In this document: piece by piece, positions 1-8,291 of the stretch
How the letters are laid out: each line of letters opens with the position of its first letter
Position numbering within the stretch: the stretch's first letter is position 1
The notes under the pieces: model-generated
Databases searched by the model: none
Seen by the model: only the letters and a program-made list of their open reading frames with translations
Told to the model about the DNA's origin: nothing
Source of the DNA: Bacteroidota bacterium
Lineage (GTDB): Bacteria; Bacteroidota; Bacteroidia; Chitinophagales; UBA8649
DNA length: 13,815 bases
Assembly (NCBI GenBank): GCA_003447535.1
Contig: DLYY01000014.1
Span: forward strand, 1-13,815
Reading direction: 5' to 3'
Position numbers and translations under genes: made by a program

Positions 1-42
1 CCCCCGCCCTACGGGCAAAATAAATACATCAAAAAGTGTGCC

Positions 43-64
43 GCTGAACAAATGATTGTTCAGC
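43..64 (-). terminator. Candidate hairpin terminator after the sucA-sucB cluster
   Basis: A perfect 9-bp inverted repeat (GCTGAACAA / TTGTTCAGC) encloses a 4-nt loop. It lies about 65 nt beyond the stop codon of the last gene of the leftward cluster. Read on the minus strand, the stem is followed after about 8 nt by a run of five T, so it is not a textbook intrinsic terminator. It may terminate the leftward transcript, or act from both sides if a converging gene lies left of the window. The stem is certain; the function is inferred. Confidence 0.45.
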
Positions 65-128
65 TCTCCGTAGCTTATTATTCAACTTTATCTTCGATTA
101 AAGGAATAGCGCAACATCTGCAGGAACC

Positions 129-1583
129 TTAACTTCCTTCTTGCACAAGGCGTTCAACTGGTGCATAATCATCACTGAGTATTAAACTCTTTCCCGAAAG
201 GTTGATTTCCTGTTCTTCAACTTGTTCCTTAGTTAACTCAATAGGCTTTTTCATGGCAACTACACATAAACTTTGTAATACGTCTTTGGGCATATCGGGT
301 TCAACTCTAAGCACAATGACATATGGAAAGGTAGTTTTGACAGTATTTACCAGGGCATCGATCATATCTGTTTTGTCCTGAGCTAAGCTAGATAGGGCAT
401 TGATGATTATAGCCCCTTCAGGATTCAAAACACTCTCTATTTCTTCAAAGAACTCTTGAGTCGTTAACTGAAAAGGAATTGATCGTAAATCATTAAAGGC
501 ATCGAGATAAATCACATCATAGGTTTTGTCTGTGTGTTGGACATAATACCTCCCATCTTGGTTGTAGGTCTTCAGTCGCCTTGAATAGGGCAGGTCAAAG
601 TGTTTACGCGCAATTTCAGTGAGTTTGCCATCAATTTCAATAACATCTACGTTGACATCATCATACTGCAGAAGCAGTTCTCTTGGATAGCTGCATGCGG
701 CTCCTCCAATCGTTAATGTTGACGAAAAGTTAGGGACAAGTTGTTGGTCGATTCGAAACTGACGCAGATAGGGATAGACCAATTCATCTTTTTTTAGGTA
801 TTGTGCAGATCCGATGTGATTATTTACTTGCATTATTCGAATACTATCTCCTTGCGCGTCGGTGGTCTCATAAATCAAGACATCATTATATAAAGTTGAA
901 AAGCGTTCACCATGTGCGATTTGCGGAAGGGCATAGCAAAGACCAATAATGATTATTCCAAATCCTGCAAATTTCAAAAAATGGTGGATAGAGAAAATTG
1001 CAGATAGCATTAACATTATGATTCCTACGGAAAGCATGACCTGTTGAACACCCAAGTAAGGAATAAGGATAAACCCTCCGACAAAGGTTCCTACTAGGCT
1101 CCCTATAGTAGATATAGCACCGATCTTGCCAGTTACTTTCCCGGTCTCATCTATACTCTTTAGCATTAGACGTGTTGCAATGGGCGATATGCTGCCAAAA
1201 AATATACTTGGGAGGGCAAAGAGAATTAGAGAGGCATAAAGACCCCCGAATCGTGGATCGGAAACATTATTGGCTAGGTTACGAAGTACATTATCATGTA
1301 TTAAAAGACAGAGAAGTACAGATAATCCGGTTGCGCCAAGACAAGATGCCAGCAACGAATCGGCTTCTTTTTCATCGGCTTTGTGTCCCCCGATATAGTA
1401 TCCTAAACTTAAACTAGCTAGAATTACTCCGATTACATTCGTCCAAACATAAATGGACGTTCCAAAGTAAGGACCAATCATACGTGCTCCGGCTAACTCA
1501 AAAATCATCACACAGGCACCACTGAGGCTGACGGAAGTGTAGATTTTCCAGGGCTTTACTGAGAGAACGTTACTCGTTGACAT
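129..1583 (-). CDS. Membrane-anchored spermidine synthase-like protein (fused MFS/spermidine synthase type)
   Basis: This 484-residue protein has two parts. Residues about 15-220 contain roughly seven hydrophobic membrane segments, including a segment with GARMIGPYFG typical of membrane-fused spermidine synthases. Residues about 285-450 form a Rossmann-type, SAM-binding-like aminopropyltransferase domain: a glycine motif IGGAACSYPREL near 292-303, the acidic VIEID at 314-318, a DGR at 343-345 and YLDAF at 359-363. The end, LSDDYAPVERL, is also typical. In true spermidine synthases the loop after the central Asp normally reads like DxxDP; here it is DAFND, so a polyamine product is not assured and the substrate is unknown. 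The ATG start lies inside the end of the preceding M28 gene (14-nt overlap), which suggests translational coupling. The family call is firm; the exact reaction is not. Confidence 0.85.
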   Translation of the reverse strand: MSTSNVLSVKPWKIYTSVSLSGACVMIFELAGARMIGPYFGTSIYVWTNVIGVILASLSLGYYIGGHKADEKEADSLLASCLGATGLSVLLCLLIHDNVLRNLANNVSDPRFGGLYASLILFALPSIFFGSISPIATRLMLKSIDETGKVTGKIGAISTIGSLVGTFVGGFILIPYLGVQQVMLSVGIIMLMLSAIFSIHHFLKFAGFGIIIIGLCYALPQIAHGERFSTLYNDVLIYETTDAQGDSIRIMQVNNHIGSAQYLKKDELVYPYLRQFRIDQQLVPNFSSTLTIGGAACSYPRELLLQYDDVNVDVIEIDGKLTEIARKHFDLPYSRRLKTYNQDGRYYVQHTDKTYDVIYLDAFNDLRSIPFQLTTQEFFEEIESVLNPEGAIIINALSSLAQDKTDMIDALVNTVKTTFPYVIVLRVEPDMPKDVLQSLCVVAMKKPIELTKEQVEEQEINLSGKSLILSDDYAPVERLVQEGS

Positions 1584-2580
1584 GAGGTAAAGATGAGTAA
1601 TTCGTTAGATAATACCATAAAGTGCCTCCTACACGATATAGACTCTCTTTCGATACGTTTTCTATGTTGTCTGACATCTTGTGCTGGTGAGTATTATAGG
1701 ATTGCCTTGAATCATCGTACTCCATAAGTGCAAAAATTGGAACATCACTGCATTTATGGAGCTCTACATGATCGTCATTCCCTACAAAGCGCGTTTTCTC
1801 TTCGAGAAAATACTGACCAAATCCAAGGTTGTGCCCTAATGCCCAAAAGGTTAGCATGGGCTGATACGCTTGATTGACCGAATGGTGTTCAAGAGTGAAT
1901 TTGGCTTTTTGACCGCCTACAATATCAAGTAAAACACCGACTTCTTGGTGCATATTTAGAAGAGGGTTCTCACAGTAATATTGACTTCCGAGGCAGTAAC
2001 TATTCATCGTTTGTGCATAGGATGTATCATATTCCGGAGGTCCGGTTTCCTCTCCGTCAAAGAAAAAGAAATCAATGCCTAAGTCTACATCTGTTTTCTG
2101 AGTAAGTCGCGCTATTTCAAGCATTATTGCTGTTCCACTTCCTCCATCATTCGCTCCATCGGGTAGCATTTTTTGTTGGGCGAAATCAGTTTCTCTATCA
2201 GCATAAGGTCTTGTGTCCCAATGACAGATAAGGGCGATGCGTGTTTTGTGTTGCGGTTGGTATTGTGCGATGATATTGCGTAGAGACAAGGAATCACCAC
2301 GGAAATTTTCTACCTCAGCCTCTTGTACCTTAACGGATAGGCCATAGCTCGAAAGTTTATTGATAAGATAGTCTGCACAGTTTGAATGGGAGGGCAGATT
2401 AGGCACACGCGGTCCAAAGTCTACCTGCTTGGCTACAAAGGAGAGTGCGGAGTCCCTGTTAAAGGGAATTTCCGGATTAGTTAATTCAACGTCCTGTAGT
2501 TGTGATATTTTTTTATCCAAATCACTTTGGCATGCTGCAAGACAGCATATAATCACGATAAACCACGGATAGCAATGCAT
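1570..2580 (-). CDS. M28-family lipoprotein, probable glutaminyl-peptide cyclotransferase (glutaminyl cyclase)
   Basis: This 336-residue protein begins with a short hydrophobic signal and a lipobox LAAC, with Cys17 as the likely lipidated residue. It should therefore be tethered on the outer face of a membrane. The n-region has no Lys or Arg, which is unusual. The body is an M28 zinc fold: HWDTRP at 120-125, DGANDGGSG with Asp145, DGEE with Glu177/Glu178, LLDIVGG with Asp219, NDDH at 268-271 and a late HKMSDNIEN starting at His300. Spacing and motifs resemble glutaminyl cyclases more than aminopeptidases: Asp145, Glu178 and His300 would be the zinc ligands, Glu177 and Asp219 catalytic. Such enzymes convert N-terminal Gln to pyroglutamate. 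The Trp that usually precedes the last zinc His is replaced by Gln299. The ATG overlaps the sucB stop (TAATG). An M28 aminopeptidase remains the alternative. Confidence 0.82.
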   Translation of the reverse strand: MHCYPWFIVIICCLAACQSDLDKKISQLQDVELTNPEIPFNRDSALSFVAKQVDFGPRVPNLPSHSNCADYLINKLSSYGLSVKVQEAEVENFRGDSLSLRNIIAQYQPQHKTRIALICHWDTRPYADRETDFAQQKMLPDGANDGGSGTAIMLEIARLTQKTDVDLGIDFFFFDGEETGPPEYDTSYAQTMNSYCLGSQYYCENPLLNMHQEVGVLLDIVGGQKAKFTLEHHSVNQAYQPMLTFWALGHNLGFGQYFLEEKTRFVGNDDHVELHKCSDVPIFALMEYDDSRQSYNTHQHKMSDNIENVSKESLYRVGGTLWYYLTNYSSLPHVNE

Positions 2581-3839
2581 TACATACCTAAGAGTAGGTC
2601 CACCGGGTCAGTTCCCAATAAGAGCTTTTCTGGATTTTCTAACATGTCCTTCACAGCGACTAAGAAAGAAACAGATTCCTTACCATCAATGATTCGGTGA
2701 TCATAGCTTAAGGCGAGATACATCATAGGGCGTATTTCTACCTTGCCGCCAATAGCTACAGGCCGCTCCTCTATTTTATGCATGCCAAGAATGGCTGATT
2801 GGGGTGAGTTCAGGATAGGAGTAGACATCAACGAACCGAAGACACCGCCATTTGTGATACTAAACGTACCTCCTTCCATATCTCCCATGGAGAGTTTACC
2901 ATCTCGGCCAGCGATAGCAAGTCGTTTGACTTCCTTTTCAATTTCCCACATACTTAATGACTCAGCATTTCGAACTACAGGAACAACAAGACCCTTTGGT
3001 GTCGATACGGCGATTGATATATCGCAATAATCGTGATAAGTGATTAAACTTTTCTCCGGATCAATGTAGGCGTTTACCGCTGGAAAATGTTGTAGAGCAT
3101 GGCATACGGCTTTCGTAAAAAAGGACATAAATCCAAGATTTACTCCATGGGCTTCCTTAAACTTTTCCTTGTGCTTACGTCGTAAGTCCATTATCGGTTT
3201 CATGTCCACCTCGTTGAAGGTGGTTAGCATGGCCGTTGAATTTTTTGCAAAGACAAGTCGCTCTGAGATGGTCCGGCGTAGACGACTCATTTTAGCCTCT
3301 GATTCCGTTCTGGCAAAAGCTTTCGATTGACTTACCATGGCTTCTGCTCCTTGCTGAATGGTTGCGCTTCCTTCGGCAAAGGCCTTTAGAACGTCCGCTT
3401 TGGTAATTCTTCCACCGGGTCCACTGCCTTGGATACTTGACCCATCAAGGTTGTTTTCTGTAATCATCTTGCTCGCTGCAGGAGAGGCGTACCCTTTGGC
3501 ATAGCTTTCTTCCTTCTTGGCTTTAACCACAGCGGCTGTTTTTTCTTGAGGAGCGGGTTTTGCAGTTGCTGCTGGAGCCTCTTTTTTGGCCGCTGGGACT
3601 ACACTTGTGTCAATGGTGCAAACAAGCGCTCCAACGGCTAAGTCTTCTCCTTCTTCTGCTACAAAAGTTACCTTACCGGCTTTTTCAGCAAAAAGTTCTT
3701 GGGATGCCTTATCGGTTTCCATTTCGCAGATGGGTTGGTCCATTTCCACGACGTCACCATCCGATATAAGAAACTGTGCAAGGGTAACTTCGGTGATCGA
3801 TTCGGCCAACTCGGGCACTTTCATTTCGATAATAGCCAT
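2580..3839 (-). CDS. sucB: 2-oxoglutarate dehydrogenase E2, dihydrolipoyllysine-residue succinyltransferase
   Basis: This is the E2 core of the 2-oxoglutarate dehydrogenase complex. It moves the succinyl group from E1 via a lipoyl arm to CoA in the TCA cycle. The 419 residues show the standard order. A single lipoyl domain at about 2-77 has the modified lysine K44 in ETDKAS. An Ala/Pro/Lys-rich linker follows at about 81-112. A peripheral-subunit-binding domain lies at about 117-153 (YASPAASKM, GPGGRITKADV). The catalytic domain spans about 180-410, with the active-site DHRIIDG motif giving His381 and Asp385. The extreme C-terminus, LLLGTDPVDLLLGM, is slightly extended compared with the usual ending near LLLDL. 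The gene follows sucA after a 20-nt gap and has an ATG start matching the family N-terminus. The adjacent E1 gene decides succinyl over acetyl specificity. Confidence 0.97.
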   Translation of the reverse strand: MAIIEMKVPELAESITEVTLAQFLISDGDVVEMDQPICEMETDKASQELFAEKAGKVTFVAEEGEDLAVGALVCTIDTSVVPAAKKEAPAATAKPAPQEKTAAVVKAKKEESYAKGYASPAASKMITENNLDGSSIQGSGPGGRITKADVLKAFAEGSATIQQGAEAMVSQSKAFARTESEAKMSRLRRTISERLVFAKNSTAMLTTFNEVDMKPIMDLRRKHKEKFKEAHGVNLGFMSFFTKAVCHALQHFPAVNAYIDPEKSLITYHDYCDISIAVSTPKGLVVPVVRNAESLSMWEIEKEVKRLAIAGRDGKLSMGDMEGGTFSITNGGVFGSLMSTPILNSPQSAILGMHKIEERPVAIGGKVEIRPMMYLALSYDHRIIDGKESVSFLVAVKDMLENPEKLLLGTDPVDLLLGM

Positions 3840-3859
3840 AGGGTATTGTTTATTTCGGA

Positions 3860-6571
3860 TTAGAGAGTTAATGCGGTTTGAATAAGTTCATTTTGCTCGA
3901 GCAAATGCTGTTTTTTGTACCCCGTTGATGGGGAGGCACTTCGCTTACGAGCAATTACATCTAAGTTGAATGTTTGGCCTAAGTTATCTTGCATAAAGGC
4001 CCATGCACCCATATTACGAGGTTCTTCTTGAGCCCAAACCCATTCGGCGTTAGCGTATTTCTTCTTGAGTTCAGTGAGCTGACTAGTGGCTAGCGGATAG
4101 AGTTGTTCCATTCGGACGATAGCAACATGGTCAATGTTTTGCTTATCGCGAGCTTCCATGAGGTCATAGCTGAACTTTCCTGAGCAAAGAAGTACTCGTT
4201 TGACCTTGGCTGCTTTTGCATCCCGATCATCAAGAACTTCTTGAAACCCGCCTTCTAATATCTCTCCGATAGGTCGGCTTACGCGTGGATGACGCAGCAA
4301 GGACTTAGGGGACATGATTATGAGCGGTTTTCTAAAAGGCCAAGCCAATTGTCGGCGAATCAAGTGAAAGAAGTTCGACGCTTCGGTCACATTGGCGACC
4401 ACCATATTTTCTTCGGCACAAGATAGTAGATGACGTTCAAGTCTCGCAGAACTATGTTCCGGTCCTTGTCCTTCGTATCCGTGGGGAAGTAGAAGCATCA
4501 TCCCAGAATTCCTGTTCCATTTGGATTCTCCTGCGGAGATAAATTGGTCGAAGACACTTTGAGCATTGTTGGCAAAGTCTCCAAACTGGGCTTCCCAGAT
4601 CGTTAAGGTATCTGGGTTTACCAGAGAATAACCGTATTCAAAGCCTAAAACTCCATACTCCGATAAATGGGAATTATAGATCATGAATCGCCCTTGCTTG
4701 TCGCTGATTTTTGAAAGCCTATTGAAAGGAATATTTGTTTTCTCATCCATGATGACAGCATGTCGATGGGAGAAGGTTCCTCGCTTGACATCCTGGCCAC
4801 TCATTCGAACGTCTTTTCCTTCCATAAGTATGGATCCGTAGGCAAGAAGTTCAGCAGCAGCCCAGTCTATTGTCTTATCGTCATGCATTGTTTTTTGACG
4901 ATTCTTTAAGTATTTATCGACTTTTCTTAAGGGTTTAAATCCTTCAGGGTGGGTGCTTAAAGCACTCACGAGCGTCTTAACCGTTGACTTGCTAATACCT
5001 GTTTGTGGACTGAATTGAAAATCTTCACGCTTGGAGCTCCTTGTTTTATCCCATGCTTTTTCTACCTCCTGCTTGGAATACTCAACTTTGTTTTCTTTGA
5101 CTTGGTCAAGTCGGGCTTGAAGGTCATTCCAAAATTCTTTGTCGAGTTTTCGTGCAACTTCAGCCTCAATCTCACCTCGTTCTTGAAGCTTTTTGGAATA
5201 GATATCTCTTGGGTTCGCATGCTTGGCAATACGCTGATAGAGGTCAGGTTGAGTATATTTTGGGTCATCGGATTCATTGTGACCATGCTTTCTGTAGCAG
5301 ACCATATCAATGAAGATGTCTTTATTAAATTGTTGTCGATACTGAGCGGCCAGCTCTGAGGCAAACACCACAGCTTCAATATCATCGCCATTTACTTGAA
5401 TAATCGGTGCATCCACTGTACGTGCAATGGAAGTACAATAATCTGAGCTACGTGCATCGTCAAAGTCTGTGGTAAATCCAATCTGATTATTGATGACATA
5501 ATGGATTGTTCCACCGGTGTAATATCCATCAAGCTTACTCATTTGAAGCACTTCATAGACAACTCCTTGTCCGGCAACGGCTGCGTCACCGTGGATTAGA
5601 ATGGGTAAGATTTTGTCATAATCTGAATTGTATACCGTATCAGCCTTGGCTCTGGCAAATCCCTCGACGACTGGGTCAACGGCCTCTAAGTGGGATGGGT
5701 TAGGGGAGAGCTTTAGGTTTAGCTTCTTACCCGATTTAGTTGTGAAGAGCGAAGAAAAACCAAGGTGGTACTTGACATCGCCATCTCCAAAAGTCTTTTC
5801 AGGTTCAAATCCCTCAAACTCAGAAAAGATTTCATCATAGGTTTTACCCATAAGGTTTGTAAGCACATTAAGCCTCCCTCGGTGGGCCATTCCAATGATT
5901 ACTTCTTCAACCCCCTCTTCTGCAGCCTGCTCGACGATGGATTCCAATGCTGGAATTGTTGTTTCACCGCCCTCAAGGGAAAAGCGTTTTTCCCCGATAT
6001 ACTTTGTGCCTAAGAATTTTTCGAAAATGGTGGCTTTGTTGAGCATTCGAAGAATGTGCTCTTTCTTTTCTAAGGTATAGTCTACAAAATGTGGTCCACC
6101 CTCAATTTTGTGACGGAACCATTCGCGTTCCTCAGTATCTCGGATGTAGTTGTATTGATATCCCAAGGTTTGACAATACCCTTGACGTAAGTGCTCAATA
6201 ATTTTTGTTAGGGTGGCTGGTCCAAGACCAATCACACGGCCGCAGGCAAAGGTGGTCGTTAAATCCTTGTCGCTTAGGCCATGATCCTCGAGTTGGAGAA
6301 AGGCTTTACGCTCTTTTCGCGGTCGAATAGGATTGGTGTTGGCCTCGAGGTGTCCATTGTTTCTGTAGGCATGAATCAAGGATATCACGTTAAACTCCTT
6401 GGGGCTCATGGCTTGAGTTGTGCTTCCGTCTTTTTCAGTAGCTAAAGCAAAATGAAAACCGTCAAAGAACTTTCGATATTCCTGATCAATCCCGTTAGGA
6501 TCTTGTACATAGTCATTGTACATTGATTCGAGGAAGGCGGGGTGGGCGTTGTTTAGGTAAGACAATTCCAT
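3860..6571 (-). CDS. sucA: 2-oxoglutarate dehydrogenase E1 component
   Basis: This thiamine-diphosphate enzyme decarboxylates 2-oxoglutarate and passes the succinyl group to the E2 lipoyl arm. The protein has 903 residues, close to the usual 900-950. The N-terminal E1 segment (YLNNAHPAFLESMYNDYV, residues 5-22) is typical of 2-oxoglutarate rather than pyruvate dehydrogenases. Further family marks are GMAHRGRLNVL at 227-237, SPNPSHLEAVDPVVEG at 289-304, and the ThDP/metal motif HGDAAVAGQG at 327-336 with NNQIGFT from 361. Later come GHNESDDPKYTQP and PHGYEGQGPEHSSARLERHL in the transketolase-like C-terminal half. It is the first gene of the leftward cluster and lies directly before sucB; the E3 gene is absent, as is common where lpd lies elsewhere. 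The start is preceded by an A-rich stretch with no Shine-Dalgarno sequence. It is intact. Confidence 0.97.
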   Translation of the reverse strand: MELSYLNNAHPAFLESMYNDYVQDPNGIDQEYRKFFDGFHFALATEKDGSTTQAMSPKEFNVISLIHAYRNNGHLEANTNPIRPRKERKAFLQLEDHGLSDKDLTTTFACGRVIGLGPATLTKIIEHLRQGYCQTLGYQYNYIRDTEEREWFRHKIEGGPHFVDYTLEKKEHILRMLNKATIFEKFLGTKYIGEKRFSLEGGETTIPALESIVEQAAEEGVEEVIIGMAHRGRLNVLTNLMGKTYDEIFSEFEGFEPEKTFGDGDVKYHLGFSSLFTTKSGKKLNLKLSPNPSHLEAVDPVVEGFARAKADTVYNSDYDKILPILIHGDAAVAGQGVVYEVLQMSKLDGYYTGGTIHYVINNQIGFTTDFDDARSSDYCTSIARTVDAPIIQVNGDDIEAVVFASELAAQYRQQFNKDIFIDMVCYRKHGHNESDDPKYTQPDLYQRIAKHANPRDIYSKKLQERGEIEAEVARKLDKEFWNDLQARLDQVKENKVEYSKQEVEKAWDKTRSSKREDFQFSPQTGISKSTVKTLVSALSTHPEGFKPLRKVDKYLKNRQKTMHDDKTIDWAAAELLAYGSILMEGKDVRMSGQDVKRGTFSHRHAVIMDEKTNIPFNRLSKISDKQGRFMIYNSHLSEYGVLGFEYGYSLVNPDTLTIWEAQFGDFANNAQSVFDQFISAGESKWNRNSGMMLLLPHGYEGQGPEHSSARLERHLLSCAEENMVVANVTEASNFFHLIRRQLAWPFRKPLIIMSPKSLLRHPRVSRPIGEILEGGFQEVLDDRDAKAAKVKRVLLCSGKFSYDLMEARDKQNIDHVAIVRMEQLYPLATSQLTELKKKYANAEWVWAQEEPRNMGAWAFMQDNLGQTFNLDVIARKRSASPSTGYKKQHLLEQNELIQTALTL

Positions 6572-6755
6572 TAGGTCTTATTGATTTTCGGTTTTTTTAC
6601 TCTTCTCGTTCGCTGGAAATACTCTCTTAACACAAAGATGATGCACCACAAGCGTATATGGTACTAAAATGCATCTATTTTTATAACCTTGAGTCGGAAA
6701 CTGGTGGATAAATTGGACAAGGGATGATTTTCCTCATTTTTTACGAAGTTTTAAC

Positions 6756-6763
6756 TATTTTTG
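6756..6763 (+). promoter_or_regulatory. Bacteroidota-type -7 element upstream of rpsT
   Basis: TATTTTTG matches the phylum consensus TAnnTTTG exactly. It would give a leader of roughly 50 nt before the rpsT start. No clear TTG -33 element sits at 19-21 nt upstream, so the call rests on the -7 element and its position in divergent intergenic space. For the leftward sucA cluster only one-mismatch matches exist (for example CATCTTTG read from 6640 down to 6633), so its promoter is not assigned. Confidence 0.5.
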
Positions 6764-6821
6764 CCATCCCTTAGGGGAGAAGCGAGTTATCTTCACCCGT
6801 CGGAAAAAAAGATTAAACGTT

Positions 6822-7076
6822 ATGGCAAGTAACCCAGGAGCAAAAAAACGAATTCGCAAAAGCAACAAGCGTCGTTTAGAAAATCGGTATTATGCAAAAA
6901 CTATGCGCAATGCAATACGTACCTTGCATGCTTCAGAAAGCTCGTCAGAAGCAGAAGAGATGTTATCTAAGGTGGTATCTATGGTTGACCGTGTCGCAAA
7001 GCGTGGTCAAATCCACGCCAATAAAGCTGGTAATATTAAGAGTAAATTAGCAAAGAAAGTAGCTTCTTTGAAGTAA
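6822..7076 (+). CDS. rpsT: 30S ribosomal protein S20
   Basis: S20 is a small basic protein that binds 16S rRNA early in assembly of the small subunit. The 84 residues match the usual length and pattern: a Lys/Arg-rich start (MASNPGAKKRIRKSNKRRLENR), a central helix with NAIRTL, and the family C-terminal part around HANKAGNIKSKLAKKV. The ATG follows an A-rich tract instead of a Shine-Dalgarno sequence, as is normal in Bacteroidota. The gene is a single unit transcribed away from sucA. It ends only 18 nt before the stop of the converging kynureninase gene, which leaves no room for a separate terminator hairpin on either side. Confidence 0.97.
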   Translation: MASNPGAKKRIRKSNKRRLENRYYAKTMRNAIRTLHASESSSEAEEMLSKVVSMVDRVAKRGQIHANKAGNIKSKLAKKVASLK

Positions 7077-7094
7077 TTCTTCTACACTCACTGT

Positions 7095-8279
7095 TTAAAT
7101 CAAAGTCTCTAATCGATCCAGCATTAGAGCAATTTCTTCAGGCTTATTATACATCGGGCAAAAGGCCAACCTCAATATATTCATATCACGTAAATCACAA
7201 ATGATTCCTTCTTCACGGAGAGCTTTGTGGACGGCTGTGGCGTTGCTCATTTCAATGGAAATTTGATTTCCGCGTGTATCCCAATCACTAGGAGTGATTA
7301 CATTGATATCTAGATTTTTAAATCCATTTAAGGCAAGGTCAGTAAGGCTTTTAGCATGATTTCGCAAGTCTTGGATTGTCGTTTTATCAAATTCTGCTAA
7401 TGATGCTTCGTGGGCTGCAAGAGCTAGAATTGAGGGATTACTCATTTGAAATCGATCGGCATTTGAAACGGGAACAAATGCTTTCTCCATAGTAAACCGA
7501 CCATTCGGGTCATTGCCCCACCAGCCAGCCATCTGGGTAAGGTCCTTGCTCAAGTGTTTCTCATGCACAAAAATACCTCCAGGTCCTCCTGGGCCGCTGT
7601 TGAGGTACTTGTAGGAACACCAACAGGCAAAATCGACTTGCCATTCATGCAGCTTCATCTCCACATTACCGATGGCATGCGCTAAATCGAAACCTACAAT
7701 GGATCCTACTTTATGGCCTGCCTCCACAAGCTCTTGCATGGGAAAACATTGACCATTGATGTATTGTACACCGGGTAGTAATATCAAGGCAAGTGATTCT
7801 CCAAGCGTATTGATTGTGTCCCTAATGATTTCAAGGGAAAATCCTTTGTTTTCTTTAGGCCATGGGATAAATTCAATGCATTCCTTGGCCGATAGGCCAT
7901 GAAGTTTAACCTGTTGCTCTAGGGCATAATAGTCGGAGGGAAAAAGGTGTTCCTCTACGAGAATTTTGTATCGTTTGGTTGTGGGCCGATAAAAGGTAGT
8001 AAGTAGGAGGTTTAAGTTGACAGAAAGGCTGTTAAGGGCAGCTACTTCATGTGTTTGACTGCCAACGAGTTTACTCAAGGGTTCTCTCATCCGTTCATGA
8101 TAAGTATACCATGCATTTTCGGCATCAAAATGACCTTCTACTCCTGATCGTGCCCATTGATTGAGCTCTCGATCTACTGTGCGCTGAACTGTCTTAGGTT
8201 GTAGTCCTAAGCTATGGCCTGCAAAGTATAACAGCTCCCGGCCTTGGGAATCCTTGGGTATATGGTAGTTACTACGCAC
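7095..8279 (-). CDS. kynU: Kynureninase (N-terminally short, GTG start)
   Basis: This PLP enzyme cleaves kynurenine or 3-hydroxykynurenine, releasing alanine and anthranilate or 3-hydroxyanthranilate. Family marks are GHSLGLQPKT at 21-30, GVEGHF at 46-51, FDLAHAIGN at 197-205 with the PLP-contacting Asp198, CSYKYLNSGPGG at 221-232 with the Schiff-base Lys224, and AGWWG at 251-255. At 394 residues it is about 20-30 shorter than usual: the N-terminal helix, normally something like LDxxDPLxxxR before the FxIP segment, is missing. The GTG is the only usable start after an in-frame TAG, which is also the stop of the upstream dioxygenase gene. The four codons between TAG and GTG (Ile-Asp-Ser-Pro) can be aligned with the family N-terminus, so an ancestral longer protein or fusion is possible. 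The active-site residues are intact, so I do not call it a pseudogene. Confidence 0.93.
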   Translation of the reverse strand: MRSNYHIPKDSQGRELLYFAGHSLGLQPKTVQRTVDRELNQWARSGVEGHFDAENAWYTYHERMREPLSKLVGSQTHEVAALNSLSVNLNLLLTTFYRPTTKRYKILVEEHLFPSDYYALEQQVKLHGLSAKECIEFIPWPKENKGFSLEIIRDTINTLGESLALILLPGVQYINGQCFPMQELVEAGHKVGSIVGFDLAHAIGNVEMKLHEWQVDFACWCSYKYLNSGPGGPGGIFVHEKHLSKDLTQMAGWWGNDPNGRFTMEKAFVPVSNADRFQMSNPSILALAAHEASLAEFDKTTIQDLRNHAKSLTDLALNGFKNLDINVITPSDWDTRGNQISIEMSNATAVHKALREEGIICDLRDMNILRLAFCPMYNKPEEIALMLDRLETLI

Positions 8280-8291
8280 AGGTGAGTCTAT

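Noticed and set aside
6..16. GCCC-TAC-GGGC mini-hairpin at the left edge.
   Set aside because: Only four pairs, and neither strand has a T-run after it, so it does not look like a terminator.
1..132. A plus-strand frame open from the window edge to a TAA at 130-132 (about 43 codons), possibly the end of a converging gene.
   Set aside because: The stretch is short enough to be open by chance, has no recognisable motif, and contains the perfect hairpin at 43-64, which fits non-coding spacer better.
1172..1417. 81-codon plus-strand frame opposite the spermidine-synthase-like gene.
   Set aside because: Antisense shadow of a well-supported gene; no start context or known motif.
5062..5391. 109-codon minus-strand frame inside sucA.
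   Set aside because: It lies wholly within the sucA coding sequence in another frame; the product has no domain and the sucA frame is strongly supported.
6766..6778. Short CCC-TTA-GGG hairpin in the rpsT leader, considered as an S20 autoregulatory site.
   Set aside because: Three strong pairs with a 3-nt loop are too weak to support a regulatory call.
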